A stretch of 64,000 nucleotides of DNA. Source: Kiloniella majae. GTDB taxonomy: Bacteria; Pseudomonadota; Alphaproteobacteria; Kiloniellales; Kiloniellaceae. The stretch covers positions 310,001-374,000 of the forward strand of contig NZ_MTSZ01000003.1 in NCBI RefSeq assembly GCF_002118315.1, in the 5' to 3' direction. Numbering within the stretch: position 1 is the stretch's first letter; every line of letters begins with the position of its first letter. Shown one piece after another: positions 53,001 to 61,713 of the stretch. The notes below the pieces were generated by a model. It did no database searches and had not been told where the DNA came from. It worked only from the letters and a program-made list of their open reading frames with translations. Made by a program: the position numbers and the translations under genes.

Positions 53001-53578
53001 GTGAGGATAATAATGCCGCCGACGATTGTACCGATAAGGATGGACAGGAAAGTTCCTGCTTCAACAAGCCCGTTTGCACCGATAAGCTCTTCATCTCGCA
53101 TGTGATCGGGAAGAATGCTGTATTTAAGGGGGCCAAAGAAGGCTGATTGTGTTCCCATCAAGAACAATACGACCATCAGGTAGGTTGGGGAGTTCGTAAG
53201 GAAACCGTAGCTGGCAAGCCCCATAATGATGATTTCAAGATATTTCGTCAGGCGGATCAAACGGGACTTTTCAAACTTATCCGCGATTTGACCTGCGATA
53301 GCGGAGAAAAGGAAAAAGGGGAGAATAAAGATACCCGCAGCCTGTGTAACCATTGCCTTGGCTTCATCCGGGGATAGATGAATCATTTTAAAGACGATCA
53401 AAGCGACAAGGGCATTTTTAAAGACATTGTCGTTTAAAGCCCCCAGTGCCTGAGTGAGGAAAAGAGGTAGAAAGCGTTTGCTCTGTAACAGGTGCAAAAG
53501 GTTTTCGCCACCAGCTTGTTTCTCAGGATCTTGGTTTCCCAACGTTTTGTCTTCCCTGATCTGATCTTCTGATGACAT
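50093..53578 (-). CDS. Three-domain lysophospholipid transporter / acyltransferase / acyl-ACP synthetase
   Basis: A 1161-residue fusion in the order MFS, PlsC, AMP-binding. Residues about 30-420 form an LplT-like MFS transporter (FLTQALGALNDNVFKNALVA). Residues about 470-650 are a PlsC-type acyltransferase with VINHVSFLDGILLAAFLPGR (NHxxxxD) and CVIFPEGRITVTGGMMKIFE. Residues about 690-1155 form an acyl-AMP ligase with VVLFTSGSEGVPKGVMLSHN and WYDTGDIVVMDIDGF. It would import lysophospholipid and re-acylate it with activated fatty acid. A palindromic site (53673-53690) lies upstream. AAGG is adjacent to the ATG. Confidence 0.93.
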   Translation of the reverse strand: MSSEDQIREDKTLGNQDPEKQAGGENLLHLLQSKRFLPLFLTQALGALNDNVFKNALVALIVFKMIHLSPDEAKAMVTQAAGIFILPFFLFSAIAGQIADKFEKSRLIRLTKYLEIIIMGLASYGFLTNSPTYLMVVLFLMGTQSAFFGPLKYSILPDHMRDEELIGANGLVEAGTFLSILIGTIVGGIIILTDNGLMSISLLIIALSLIGLATSYFIPRAEASDPTIKINPNFLAETYNLVKHSAGNRPVFLSILGISWFWLFGATFIAQFAPFAKNVIGGNEWVNVLFLTMFSVGIAIGSLICNKLLKGEITARYVPFGALGLSLFTFDLYLASDTITPVSSSLIGLAEYFQRPELIRVLIDLLLISISGGLYIVPLYAILQHESSDSHRARNVASNNIVNALFMVVSAIGAMGLFKLGFTIPEVFLTIAVLNLVVALYVCKLLPEVPTKLFFRLLLKICFRVEVRGEENLDDLGPKAVIVINHVSFLDGILLAAFLPGRPTFAIDTYVAQRWWVKPFLSVVDSYPIDPTNPMATKTMINVVKSGKRCVIFPEGRITVTGGMMKIFEGPGMIADHADAPLLPVNIEGAQYTPFSRLKGKIRQRWFPKVIITIHPPKKLRLSEDIRGRERRSAISVGLHDLMSETAFSSCPPEGGLFKNLLDARDIHGGDAAVVEDIQRAPLSYDKLITSSFVLGDKFASFTKPQEIVGLLLPNSSAAAVSFFAIQAIGRVGAMLNFTMGEKNLLSCCKTAEIKTIITSRKFIELGRLDELADALGREHKIIYLEDLKEEISLGNKLCGWVKSQFARAFHNKSAPESNDAAVVLFTSGSEGVPKGVMLSHNNLLSNRSQLAAVVDFNSTDTVFNALPIFHSFGLTGGLLLPILSGIKTFLYPSPLHYRIVPALVYDTNATIVFGTDTFLTGYARVAHPYDFYSVRHIFAGAEKVKDSTRKTWSEKFGLRILEGYGATETSPVLSTNTPLQYKAGTVGRFLPGIESRLEPVPGIPTGGRLFVKGPNVMKGYLRAEAPGQLQPPEDGWYDTGDIVVMDIDGFISIQGRAKRFAKIAGEMVSLTAAEDLASKIWPGFMHAVIARPDLKKGEQLILATECPDATRAILLKEAQDQGISELMIPREIEIMDKIPVLGTGKTDYQTLQKELAPEEV

Positions 53579-54048
53579 CCTTGATACTCCGCATCGTTGT
53601 CGTCTTTTGCCGTATAGTGCCGAATTGTTGTGTTGATATAAACTAACTTTGTAATTTTATTAATTTATATAATAAGTGAGTGATCACTTACACAATATGT
53701 TCAATAACAACAAAGTCAAGACAGCTATCCAAAATAAGAGATGTGATGAGGAATAAATTACAAATTTAGATAAAAATAGTCGTTAATAGAAATGTCATAA
53801 ATAAACTGTTTATCAATGGCCTGAAATTTGCCAGTACTGTCCTCTGGTTCGCTTTTCCTTTTGTTTTTATTGATGTTTTTTTGTTGAGACGATGCGCGTC
53901 GGAGACAGGCAAGTTCATGGTTACATGAGTTTGCCGGTATTTTTGTTCCCAAATCTTCCAAGAAAAGGTCGTTTATAACCATGAAAAGGATTTATGCATT
54001 CCCATTATATCCACGGCCCAATTCGGGTTCATTCAGGGAGGATTAAAT
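53579..54048. other. Divergent intergenic region with an operator-like palindrome
   Basis: This 470-bp AT-rich gap separates the acyltransferase fusion from the BCCT gene. It holds one strong palindrome (53673-53690). A minus-strand frame at 53758-53982 has no family support and is not annotated. The BCCT ribosome site GGGAGGATTAAAT is at its right edge. Confidence 0.55.
53673..53690. promoter_or_regulatory. 18-bp palindrome, candidate TetR-type operator
   Basis: TAAGTGA (53673-53679), GTGA, TCACTTA (53684-53690). It lies 95 bp before the fusion gene start, in an AT-rich promoter-like stretch. The size and symmetry suit TetR-type repressors of lipid genes. No TetR gene is in the window. Confidence 0.5.
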
Positions 54049-55665
54049 ATGAGAGCAAAATCAGGCTTTCTGAAAGGCTTGAATCCGACCATGGCAATAT
54101 GGTCGAAGTTTCTTGTCTTCGCTTTGGTAATTATGGCGTTTGTCGCCACCGAAGGCGTCGGTGATTTTTTTACAGGAATTAATAATTTTCTGGTTGGAAC
54201 CATGAAATGGTACTACTTGGGAATTGTTGCATCGTTCTTGTTTTTTGTTATTTGGTTACTGTTTAGTCGATACGGTAATCTTCGTTTAGGTAAAGACAGC
54301 GACAGACCGGAATTCAGTTATTTTTCATGGTTCGCAATGCTGTTTGGTGCAGGTATGGGGATCGGTCTGGTCTTCTGGTCCATTGCGGAACCAATTTACC
54401 ATTTTCAGTCTAACCCCTTTATTTCAGAAGATGCGTCGCAAACAGCAGAAGCGGCACAAGTCGCCATGCGCATCACACTGTTTCACTGGGGATTACATCC
54501 TTGGGCAATCTACGTAATTGTCGCTCTGGCGCTGGCTTATTTCGCCTATCGTAAAGATCTGCCCTTGACCATTCGTTCATCGCTCTATCCGCTTATTGGT
54601 GACCGGATTTATGGTCCGATTGGACATCTTGCAGATCTATTGGCTGTGTATGGTACAGTCTTTGGTGTTGCAACGTCTTTGGGGCTTGGTGTGCAGCAGA
54701 TGGCGACGGGCTTGTATGAAATTACAGGTTGGGGGTTCTGGGTAACTGAAACGATCACTGATGGTGTCACAAAAACAGAACCTGCATTGGCCGCGATGAT
54801 GGTTTTGATTGCGATCATTTCAGGTCTGGCAACAATCTCTGTTGTTTCAGGAATTGGCAAAGGGGTTAAGATCCTTTCCGAAGTGAACCTTTGGTTATCC
54901 ATTGCTATTCTGGCGTTCTTTATTGCCTTTGGCCCTACACGCTACCTATTGGGGTCATTCCTGCAGAACATAGGCGATTATATGGGGCAAGTTGTTCCCC
55001 TGAGCTTGTGGACCAATGCAAATGACGAAGCCAGTAAATGGCAAGGTTGGTGGACAGCCTTCTATTGGGGCTGGTGGATGTCTTGGGCGCCTTTTGTAGG
55101 GATGTTTATTGCGCGTATTTCACGAGGCCGAACAATCCGTGAATTCATTCTGGGTGTTCTGCTCGTACCGACATTGCTTGGTGCGGTCTGGTTGACTGCT
55201 TTTGGCGGAACGGCGTTACATATCGAACTCTTTGGCGATGGTGGTATCGTTGAAGCTGTTCAGGCAGATTTGACATCTGCTCTTTATGTGACGATTGCAA
55301 AAATGAATGCAGGTTTCGTGGGGTCAATTGCAGCGATTGTTGCGACAATTCTGATTGCAACCTACTTCATTACCTCATCTGACTCCGGGACTTTGGTGGT
55401 GAATACGCTTCTGTCTATGGGCGATGAAAACCCGCCGACTGTTCATCGCGTAATCTGGGGCCTTGGTGAAGGTCTCGTTGCTGCTGCGCTCTTAATGGCG
55501 GGGGGGCTGAAAGCACTCCAGGCCGCGGCGATTGCGGCGGCTTTACCTTTCTCAATTATCATGATCTTTATGATGATTGGTCTGGTAAAATCTCTACGCC
55601 AGGAAGATCTCGGAATTGCCTATGCGCAAAGCGGAGATAAGGTGACTGGTGGCTTAAACGATTAA
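54049..55665 (+). CDS. BCCT-family betaine/choline/carnitine transporter
   Basis: A 538-residue transporter with twelve predicted membrane helices. Family markers are FAMLFGAGMGIGLVFWSIAE (glycine-rich, substrate/Na site region), ITLFHWGLHPWAIYVIVALA, and the Trp-rich segment WTAFYWGWWMSWAPFVGMFI followed by ARISRGRTIREFILGVLLVP. Such carriers bring in betaine, choline, carnitine or related trimethylammonium compounds with Na+ or H+, often as osmoprotectants. The C-terminus is short, without the long regulatory tail of BetP. A strong ribosome site (GGGAGG) precedes the ATG. No choline-oxidation genes are adjacent. Confidence 0.93.
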   Translation: MRAKSGFLKGLNPTMAIWSKFLVFALVIMAFVATEGVGDFFTGINNFLVGTMKWYYLGIVASFLFFVIWLLFSRYGNLRLGKDSDRPEFSYFSWFAMLFGAGMGIGLVFWSIAEPIYHFQSNPFISEDASQTAEAAQVAMRITLFHWGLHPWAIYVIVALALAYFAYRKDLPLTIRSSLYPLIGDRIYGPIGHLADLLAVYGTVFGVATSLGLGVQQMATGLYEITGWGFWVTETITDGVTKTEPALAAMMVLIAIISGLATISVVSGIGKGVKILSEVNLWLSIAILAFFIAFGPTRYLLGSFLQNIGDYMGQVVPLSLWTNANDEASKWQGWWTAFYWGWWMSWAPFVGMFIARISRGRTIREFILGVLLVPTLLGAVWLTAFGGTALHIELFGDGGIVEAVQADLTSALYVTIAKMNAGFVGSIAAIVATILIATYFITSSDSGTLVVNTLLSMGDENPPTVHRVIWGLGEGLVAAALLMAGGLKALQAAAIAAALPFSIIMIFMMIGLVKSLRQEDLGIAYAQSGDKVTGGLND

Positions 55666-55692
55666 CCGTTTAAGTTGACATGCTATAGAATG

Positions 55693-55727
55693 AAACGGCC
55701 CCGACTAAATGTCGGGGCCGTTTTTTT
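55693..55727. terminator. Strong bidirectional terminator
   Basis: A 13-bp perfect stem (55693-55705 with 55711-55723; core CGGCCCCGAC) with a 5-base loop, within a T7 tract at 55721-55727. It ends the BCCT gene and the convergent acyl-CoA ligase gene. Confidence 0.93.
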
Positions 55728-55736
55728 GGGAACTAC

Positions 55737-57575
55737 CTATTTGGATATTTTGGGATAAAGAGCTTCTATTTCGTCCTTATACACTTCTAAGACTTTGTGT
55801 CGTCTTACTTTGAGTGTTGGTGTCATCATCTCGTTATCAATTGTAAATGGCTCTTTGGCAATTACGAATTTACGCACTTTTTCAAGTGGTGAGAGCTGTT
55901 TGTTGATTTGATCAATAGCTTTGGCTATGGAGATTTTTAAAGAGGCATTGTTGTGTACCGACGCGAGAACAGCGGCAATCCCGTTCGCTTCGCCCCAATG
56001 GTCAAGGAATTCATCGTCCGGTACGATAACAGCCGTTAAGTGAGGTCTTTTGTTCCCATATACCATGGCCTGATGAATTGAGGGGTGCAGAGATAATTGA
56101 CCTTCAACCCGGGCGGGGGAAACATTATCGCCTCCGGAAAGGACGATAATATCTTTTTTCCGGTCGGTTATTTTCAAGCGCCCGCGATGATCAATTTCGC
56201 CAATATCCCCTGTATGAAGCCATCCGTTTTTGATGGTTTCATCTGTGTATTTCTGATCGTTCCAGTACCCGGACATTAAAAGCTCACCGGATGCCAGAAT
56301 TTCGCCGTCATCAGCAATCTTGATTTCAACGCCCCTGAGTTGAGGGCCTACAGTCGACATATCTATTCTGTCGTGTCGGTTTACGGCGATAACTGGGGCA
56401 GCTTCGGTCTGTCCATAGCCTTGCAAAATCGGTAGGCCAAGAGCATGAAAGAAAAGTCCGATGTCTTCATTAAGAGCAGCGCCGCCGGAAACCATGGCTT
56501 TTAAACGTCCGCCGAAGCGTTGACGAAGTTTGTTGCGTACCAGTTTTTCCAAGACACGATCCTGCAGCTTCTCGATCAGCCCAAGGTTATCGGATTGATA
56601 ATATCGTTTTCGCCCGAGGGCTTCGGCTTTGTAGAACAGGTTACGTTTGAGTGCCTTTTCCTTTTCCAAGCCGCGGGTAATCCGACTGTGCATGGATTCA
56701 AACAGTCTGGGAACTGCGGTCATAATGGTCGGGCGGGCTTCGGCCATGTTACGCAAAAGATGCTCAGCCCCTTCGCCGTAATAGATTTGTGCCCCCAGCA
56801 ACAAAGGAAAACACTGCCCTGCTGTATGCTCATAAGCGTGGGAGAGGGGAAGAAAGGAAAGGAACACTTCGTCCCCCAACCCAAGGTGATAGAGCACGTC
56901 CCAAGCGCCTTCACAGTTACAGAGAATGGCACCGTGACTTAGCATTACTCCTTTGGGAAGGCCACCAGTTCCCGATGTATAGATGAGACACGCAACATCT
57001 TTTCTGGTGAGCTTTTCTGCCTCGGCCTCGATATCACCGGAGAGGTTATCTCCTTCAGCGATCAGATGTTCCCAATCATGTATTGCTATTTCTCTATCGC
57101 TGTCACCAAGATCAAAGATGTCGATGTCGTCTTTGTCGACAGTTTCCATTGTAATGGCCCACTGACAGGCCGATGCTTGCTGTGCCGCAGGCAGAGACTT
57201 TTTACAAAGTGTAGCGGTAGAAACAATAATTCCTTTGGCACCGGAATGGTCAAGAACATGCCTATGGTTGACATGGGTGTTCGTTGTGTAAGCGGGAACA
57301 GATATCCCTCCTGCAGCCATGATCGCAAGATCGGCAATGAACCATTCGGGTCTGTTTTCCGCAACAAGAACAATCCGGTCACCCTTTTCAAGACCCAGCT
57401 TTTTCAAGCTACGCGCCAGTGCGGTTATGCGCCGGGATGTTTCCTCCCAGCTGATGGGCCAGTATTGCTTGTTTTCTTTAAACCAAAGAAAAGGCTGTTC
57501 TTTCTTCTCTTTTGCATGCGTGTAAAAGAGACTGACAAGGTTCTTGTAATGCGGGGGAGAAATAGTTTGTTCCAT
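55737..57575 (-). CDS. Long-chain acyl-CoA synthetase (AMP-binding)
   Basis: A 612-residue acyl-AMP ligase of the long-chain type. The P-loop is ACLIYTSGTGGLPKGVMLSH, the adenine motif is LQGYGQTEAAPVIAVN, the hinge region is WLHTGDIGEIDHRGRLKITD and RKKDIIVLSGGDNVSPARVE follows, with the catalytic Lys in MMTPTLKVRRHKV. A conserved YEHTAGQCFPLLLGAQIYYG stretch separates it from short-chain ligases. It activates free fatty acids to CoA esters for oxidation or lipid synthesis. AAGGAAC precedes the ATG. It is divergent from pepF with a 154-bp gap. Confidence 0.92.
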   Translation of the reverse strand: MEQTISPPHYKNLVSLFYTHAKEKKEQPFLWFKENKQYWPISWEETSRRITALARSLKKLGLEKGDRIVLVAENRPEWFIADLAIMAAGGISVPAYTTNTHVNHRHVLDHSGAKGIIVSTATLCKKSLPAAQQASACQWAITMETVDKDDIDIFDLGDSDREIAIHDWEHLIAEGDNLSGDIEAEAEKLTRKDVACLIYTSGTGGLPKGVMLSHGAILCNCEGAWDVLYHLGLGDEVFLSFLPLSHAYEHTAGQCFPLLLGAQIYYGEGAEHLLRNMAEARPTIMTAVPRLFESMHSRITRGLEKEKALKRNLFYKAEALGRKRYYQSDNLGLIEKLQDRVLEKLVRNKLRQRFGGRLKAMVSGGAALNEDIGLFFHALGLPILQGYGQTEAAPVIAVNRHDRIDMSTVGPQLRGVEIKIADDGEILASGELLMSGYWNDQKYTDETIKNGWLHTGDIGEIDHRGRLKITDRKKDIIVLSGGDNVSPARVEGQLSLHPSIHQAMVYGNKRPHLTAVIVPDDEFLDHWGEANGIAAVLASVHNNASLKISIAKAIDQINKQLSPLEKVRKFVIAKEPFTIDNEMMTPTLKVRRHKVLEVYKDEIEALYPKISK

Positions 57576-57729
57576 GTTCCTTGTTAGGCCTTTACCTGTT
57601 CTTGTGATTTCTTATCATTATGTAGTGTAATATTTGGCGATTCACGCCTTGTTTTCAATTTCTAGATCCTAACTTATAGAGACAACGTTCGTATTTGAAG
57701 ACCGTGTTTGCGGAATGAGAGGAATTTTT

Positions 57730-59532
57730 ATGACCGAAGCTGCTCACCCCAAAGAAGTTATTGATGAAAAGCTTGGTACTTTACCCGCCTGGGACTTAAC
57801 TGATCTTTATCCTGCACCAGATTCTACCGAATTGGAAAATGATTTGGTTGCTGTTGAGAAATCAGCGATTGCTTTTAATGATAAATATGCAGGGAAATTA
57901 TCTGACCTCAACGGGGATGCTCTTTGCGCGGCAATTCAATCTTTTGAAAGCATGCAAGAGACCATGGGCAAGGTGATGAGCTATGCCTATCTGGTTTACG
58001 CCGGCAATATGAGCGATCCGGAAGTTGGAAAGTTTTTCCAGTCCATGCAAGAACGTAGCACGGGTATTTCATCTCATGTGCTGTTCTTTACTTTGGAGCT
58101 GAACCAGCTGGACGATGGTGATCTCCAATCGAAGATTGCCGGTAGTTCCCTTGCCAAATATGCGCCGTGGTTGAGAGATCTACGAGCACAGAAAGACTAT
58201 CAGCTTTCTGATGATGTCGAGAAAATCCTTCATGAGAAACGAGTTTCCGGTCGCTCTGCCTGGGTGCGGTTGTTTGATGAAACGATGGCGAGCCTTCGCT
58301 TCCCTTATATGGGCGAAGAGTTCAGTTCTGCGCAGATCCTGAATAAACTTAGCGATCGCGATCCAAAAGCGCGCAAGGAAGCGGCCCAATCATTGGGTAA
58401 GGTGTTGGGTGAGAATCAGCGCCTTTTTGCTCATATCACCAATACTCTAGCCAAAGATAAAGAAGTTGAAGATCAATGGCGTGGATTTTCGCGCCCTGTT
58501 TCTTCCCGGAACCTGGCGAATGTCGTCGAAGATGAAGTTGTCGATGCATTGGTGAGTTCAGTTGCTGATTCTTATGAGGATCTGGCTCATCGCTATTACA
58601 AACTGAAGGCAAAGTGGTTTGGGGTAGAGCAGCTTCCCTACTGGGATCGTAATGCACCGCTGCCGGATGACGACGATGATGTTATCAGTTGGACCGATGC
58701 GACAGAGATAGTTTTGACTGCCTATGCAGGATTTTCGCCAAAGCTTGCCGAAGTTGGACAAAAGTTTTTTGATAATCCCTGGATTGATGCCCCTGTGCGT
58801 CCGGGGAAAGCACCGGGTGCTTTTGCGCACCCAACGGTCCCCTGTGCCCACCCTTATTTGCTGGTCAATTATCAGGGCCGAACAAGGGATGTGATGACCT
58901 TGGCGCACGAGTTGGGGCACGGTGTGCATCAGGTCTTGGCAGGTGTTCAAGGCCCGCTTATGGCCGATACGCCGTTAACGCTTGCGGAGACGGCCTCTGT
59001 TTTTGGTGAAATGCTGACCTTCCAGTCTGTCTTGAAAAAGAAAGAGGATGCCAAGGCGCGCAGAATCATGCTGGCTTCCAAGGTTGAAGACATGCTGAAT
59101 ACCGTCGTTCGACAGGTCGCGATGCACCAGTTTGAAACACGAGTTCATGACGAGCGTCGCAAGGGTGAACTATTGCCCGAACAACTCGGCGAAATCTGGA
59201 TGGACACCCAAAGAGCTAGTCTAGGACCTGCCATTCGTTTTGAAGATGAGTACGCAGCCTATTGGTCTTATGTGCCGCACTTTATCCATGCGCCGTTTTA
59301 CGTTTATGCCTACGCATTCGGCGACTGCCTCGTCAATTCTCTCTATGCCGTTTACCAGCAAAGCGAAGAGGGATTTGCCGAGAAGTATCTGGATATGCTT
59401 TCTGCTGGTGGCTCGAAGCGCCACAAAGAGTTACTCGCGCCTTTTGGATTGGATGCAGGTGACCCGGACTTCTGGAAACAGGGGCTTAAAGTTGTGTCTG
59501 GTTTTATTGATCAGTTGGAAGAAATGGAATAA
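57730..59532 (+). CDS. pepF: Oligoendopeptidase F (M3 family metallopeptidase)
   Basis: A 600-residue zinc oligopeptidase. The HExxH site is in VMTLAHELGHGVHQVLAGVQ, the third ligand Glu lies in LTLAETASVFGEMLTFQSVL, and the C-terminal YVPHFIHAPFYVYAYAFGD contains the substrate-binding Tyr/His cluster. The helical N-terminal half is intact (LPAWDLTDLYPAPDS). It cuts cytoplasmic peptides of about 7-17 residues. I chose ATG 57730 with GAGAGGAA upstream; ATG 57715 is an alternative. A strong terminator follows. Confidence 0.93.
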   Translation: MTEAAHPKEVIDEKLGTLPAWDLTDLYPAPDSTELENDLVAVEKSAIAFNDKYAGKLSDLNGDALCAAIQSFESMQETMGKVMSYAYLVYAGNMSDPEVGKFFQSMQERSTGISSHVLFFTLELNQLDDGDLQSKIAGSSLAKYAPWLRDLRAQKDYQLSDDVEKILHEKRVSGRSAWVRLFDETMASLRFPYMGEEFSSAQILNKLSDRDPKARKEAAQSLGKVLGENQRLFAHITNTLAKDKEVEDQWRGFSRPVSSRNLANVVEDEVVDALVSSVADSYEDLAHRYYKLKAKWFGVEQLPYWDRNAPLPDDDDDVISWTDATEIVLTAYAGFSPKLAEVGQKFFDNPWIDAPVRPGKAPGAFAHPTVPCAHPYLLVNYQGRTRDVMTLAHELGHGVHQVLAGVQGPLMADTPLTLAETASVFGEMLTFQSVLKKKEDAKARRIMLASKVEDMLNTVVRQVAMHQFETRVHDERRKGELLPEQLGEIWMDTQRASLGPAIRFEDEYAAYWSYVPHFIHAPFYVYAYAFGDCLVNSLYAVYQQSEEGFAEKYLDMLSAGGSKRHKELLAPFGLDAGDPDFWKQGLKVVSGFIDQLEEME

Positions 59533-59573
59533 TCGCGCCAGCAGTTGATATGTAAGTGATTACCAGAGTTGTG

Positions 59574-59605
59574 AAACCCTTCCTCATCGAGGAAGGGTTT
59601 TTTTA
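59574..59605 (+). terminator. Rho-independent terminator after pepF
   Basis: A 12-bp perfect stem (59574-59585 with 59589-59600) with a 3-base loop and eight T from 59598. The rest of the gap to 59834 (about 230 bp) shows no other feature. Confidence 0.92.
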
Positions 59606-59834
59606 TGGCATCATGTTTAATAATAGATAGCCATTGAAACAGCACAGGTAATGAAGTGTTAGCCAATAAAATTTCATTTGATTATTTGGCTTAAATAGAT
59701 GGAACAAGTGCTTTCTTTTGTATTAACCCATAGGTTGTTGTTTTGTGTTAATGTTCACGACATGCTGACAGAATCATTGGGTGTTTTTCTCACTTAAGAG
59801 CAACTGTTTTCAATCGTTTCTTGAAAGTTTAGCC

Positions 59835-60806
59835 ATGCCATCTACACCTAAAATCAATACTTCTAGCTCAACACTGGATATTATTGCGGTAAAGTTCTGG
59901 AACGAGGTTGTCGAAGCAACAGAGTTACTGGATTACGCTATTGCTTCTGGATACGAAGCTGAAGATGGTCGTAAGGTATCTCCCGACATGATATCAAGTA
60001 TCAAGGAGATACATCAGCATTTAGAAACCTGTGAAGGTACTAAGCTTCCACCAACTGATGAGATGGCAAAGTTTGAAAAAGCTTATTATGATTTATCTAA
60101 TCTAATGTCCCCGATAACAGCGATGACTTTGAGGGATACATCTGATGATCCTCGGTATTTTGAGGAATCGCTGTTTGCATATAGTGGTGCATCAGTTGCA
60201 AAAATTTGGAATCGCAAAATGATGGCTTGGACGCTTTTCTTTATTTTTATCGCGATTCTACAAAACACTCTTGAAATCGCCTGGGGCAAGGCTTCTACGC
60301 CGGCCGATAAATTAGACTGGAGCTATTTTCAAATTGTTCTCGGTATTTTTCTTCCCTTTGCATATGGGGGAATTGGTGCCTGTACATATCTGCTGAAATC
60401 GCTGCATTATTTTATTTATAATCGAACCTTCGATCGCATGAGGAAATCAGAATATTATAATCGAATTCTTTTGGGGGTGGTTAGCGGAGGCACAATTACT
60501 TTACTTGTCAGCCAAGCGGAAACAGATGGTGGCAAAGTAATTACCTTGAGTGCGAGTGCTCTTGGGTTTTTGGCGGGATATAATACTGATTTCCTATTTT
60601 CTGCGATTGAACGCATTACGGGTGCTTTACTGCCAAAGGTTAGTGTTGAGTCAATCAAAAAACGAAAGCCCGCTGTGTCTAAAAGCCATTTAGCGCTGAA
60701 TGATATCTCTGTTAACGATCTTCTCCAAAAGTATGCTTCAGCATCCACGGATGAAGAGAAAACAATGATTGCGACTCTTCTCGAGCGATTGGGAAAGCGG
60801 ATCTAA
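59835..60806 (+). CDS. Membrane protein of unknown function with conserved LAGY-type C-terminal segment
   Basis: I do not recognise a named family. The first 110 residues are soluble and helical (DIIAVKFWNEVVEATELLDY, FEKAYYDLSNLMSPITAMTL). Three or four membrane helices follow (KMMAWTLFFIFIAILQNTLE; SYFQIVLGIFLPFAYGGIGA; YYNRILLGVVSGGTITLLVS). Then comes the segment SALGFLAGYNTDFLFSAIER, a pattern I have seen in scattered uncharacterised membrane proteins. A Lys-rich link and a small C-terminal helix pair close it. I chose ATG 59835; the frame extends to a GTG at 59781. Confidence 0.65.
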   Translation: MPSTPKINTSSSTLDIIAVKFWNEVVEATELLDYAIASGYEAEDGRKVSPDMISSIKEIHQHLETCEGTKLPPTDEMAKFEKAYYDLSNLMSPITAMTLRDTSDDPRYFEESLFAYSGASVAKIWNRKMMAWTLFFIFIAILQNTLEIAWGKASTPADKLDWSYFQIVLGIFLPFAYGGIGACTYLLKSLHYFIYNRTFDRMRKSEYYNRILLGVVSGGTITLLVSQAETDGGKVITLSASALGFLAGYNTDFLFSAIERITGALLPKVSVESIKKRKPAVSKSHLALNDISVNDLLQKYASASTDEEKTMIATLLERLGKRI

Positions 60807-60848
60807 ACCACAAACTGATTTACCCGTACAAAAAATGAGGAACAGGTT

Positions 60849-60887
60849 ATGTCTACTTCTACTGCTCAGTTGGAAGAGGTGGCATAA
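60849..60887 (+). CDS. Candidate 12-residue peptide before a terminator
   Basis: ATG 60849 with GAGG eight bases upstream encodes MSTSTAQLEEVA and stops. A terminator follows within 30 bp. It is either a chance frame, a leader peptide or the remnant of a deleted gene. Nothing else supports it. Confidence 0.2.
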   Translation: MSTSTAQLEEVA

Positions 60888-60915
60888 TAACTTTAAAACT
60901 TAGATCAACCTATTA

Positions 60916-60944
60916 GGTCCTCTCTTTTTAGAGGATCTTTTTTT
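60916..60944 (+). terminator. Rho-independent terminator
   Basis: An 8-bp stem (60916-60923 with 60930-60937, one G-T pair) with a 6-base loop and seven T at 60938-60944. It ends the transcript of the unknown membrane protein. Confidence 0.85.
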
Positions 60945-61080
60945 GTACGATAATATTATCTGTTGATCTGCCTCAATGCTCTGACCTTGAAGCAGGAATA
61001 ATAGTTCTCCATGAAGTTAAGTATTTGAATCCACGACGAGATATTGCGTGTCTCGGTTTGTGGAAATGGAGTCATTTGCC

Positions 61081-61713
61081 ATGCGTAAAATTTTAAAATC
61101 TCTTGTAATTTTGGCCGTTAGTGCGGGGTCAATATTCTCTTATGTTCCTACTTATGCCAGCGAAGCGGGTGACATCCTTATTCGACTGCGTGGTATTGGT
61201 GTTATCCCTGATGATGGCGGGAAGACCACGATTGGTGGCAAGCCTGATTTAAGTAATTCCTACGTCCCTGAATTGGATATCAGTTATTTCTTTACCAAAA
61301 ATATTGCCGCTGAATTGATTCTTGCAACAACAAAACATAATGCGAAAGTCGAAAATATTAACGGAGGAGGAACAGCCGATCTCGGAGATGTTATGTTGCT
61401 GCCGCCGACGTTAACTCTTCAATACCACTTTACAAATTTTGGTAAATTTAAGCCCTACATTGGTGCCGGGGTTAACTATACTGTCTTCTATAATGCTGAC
61501 GGAGCAAATGGTCTTGATGTCGATTATGATAACAACTTTGGTGCAGCAGCACAGGTCGGCGTTGATTACGAGCTTAATGAAGCTTGGTCACTCAACCTCG
61601 ATGTAAAACGTCTTTGGTTGAACACGGATGCCACAATTAATGGAGGGGCAATCAAGGGCGACGTTGATGTCGACCCCTGGATTGTCGGTGTAGGTCTTGG
61701 GTACAGATTCTAA
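61081..61713 (+). CDS. ompW: OmpW-family outer membrane protein
   Basis: A 210-residue outer-membrane beta-barrel. The signal peptide ([20 protein letters not shown], cleaved near YASEAG) is followed by [16 protein letters not shown], the usual OmpW opening. [20 protein letters not shown] and [14 protein letters not shown] are typical strands, and the last residue is Phe (VGLGYRF), as required by the BAM machine. It forms an 8-strand channel for small hydrophobic compounds. I chose ATG 61081 with GGAG nine bases upstream. Its end overlaps the convergent gene by 4 bp. Confidence 0.92.
   Translation: MRKILKSLVILAVSAGSIFSYVPTYASEAGDILIRLRGIGVIPDDGGKTTIGGKPDLSNSYVPELDISYFFTKNIAAELILATTKHNAKVENINGGGTADLGDVMLLPPTLTLQYHFTNFGKFKPYIGAGVNYTVFYNADGANGLDVDYDNNFGAAAQVGVDYELNEAWSLNLDVKRLWLNTDATINGGAIKGDVDVDPWIVGVGLGYRF

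Noticed and set aside
53758-53982. Minus-strand 74-codon frame in the gap before the BCCT gene
   Set aside because: Composition is irregular, there is no clear ribosome site, and it covers a region that should hold the BCCT promoter.
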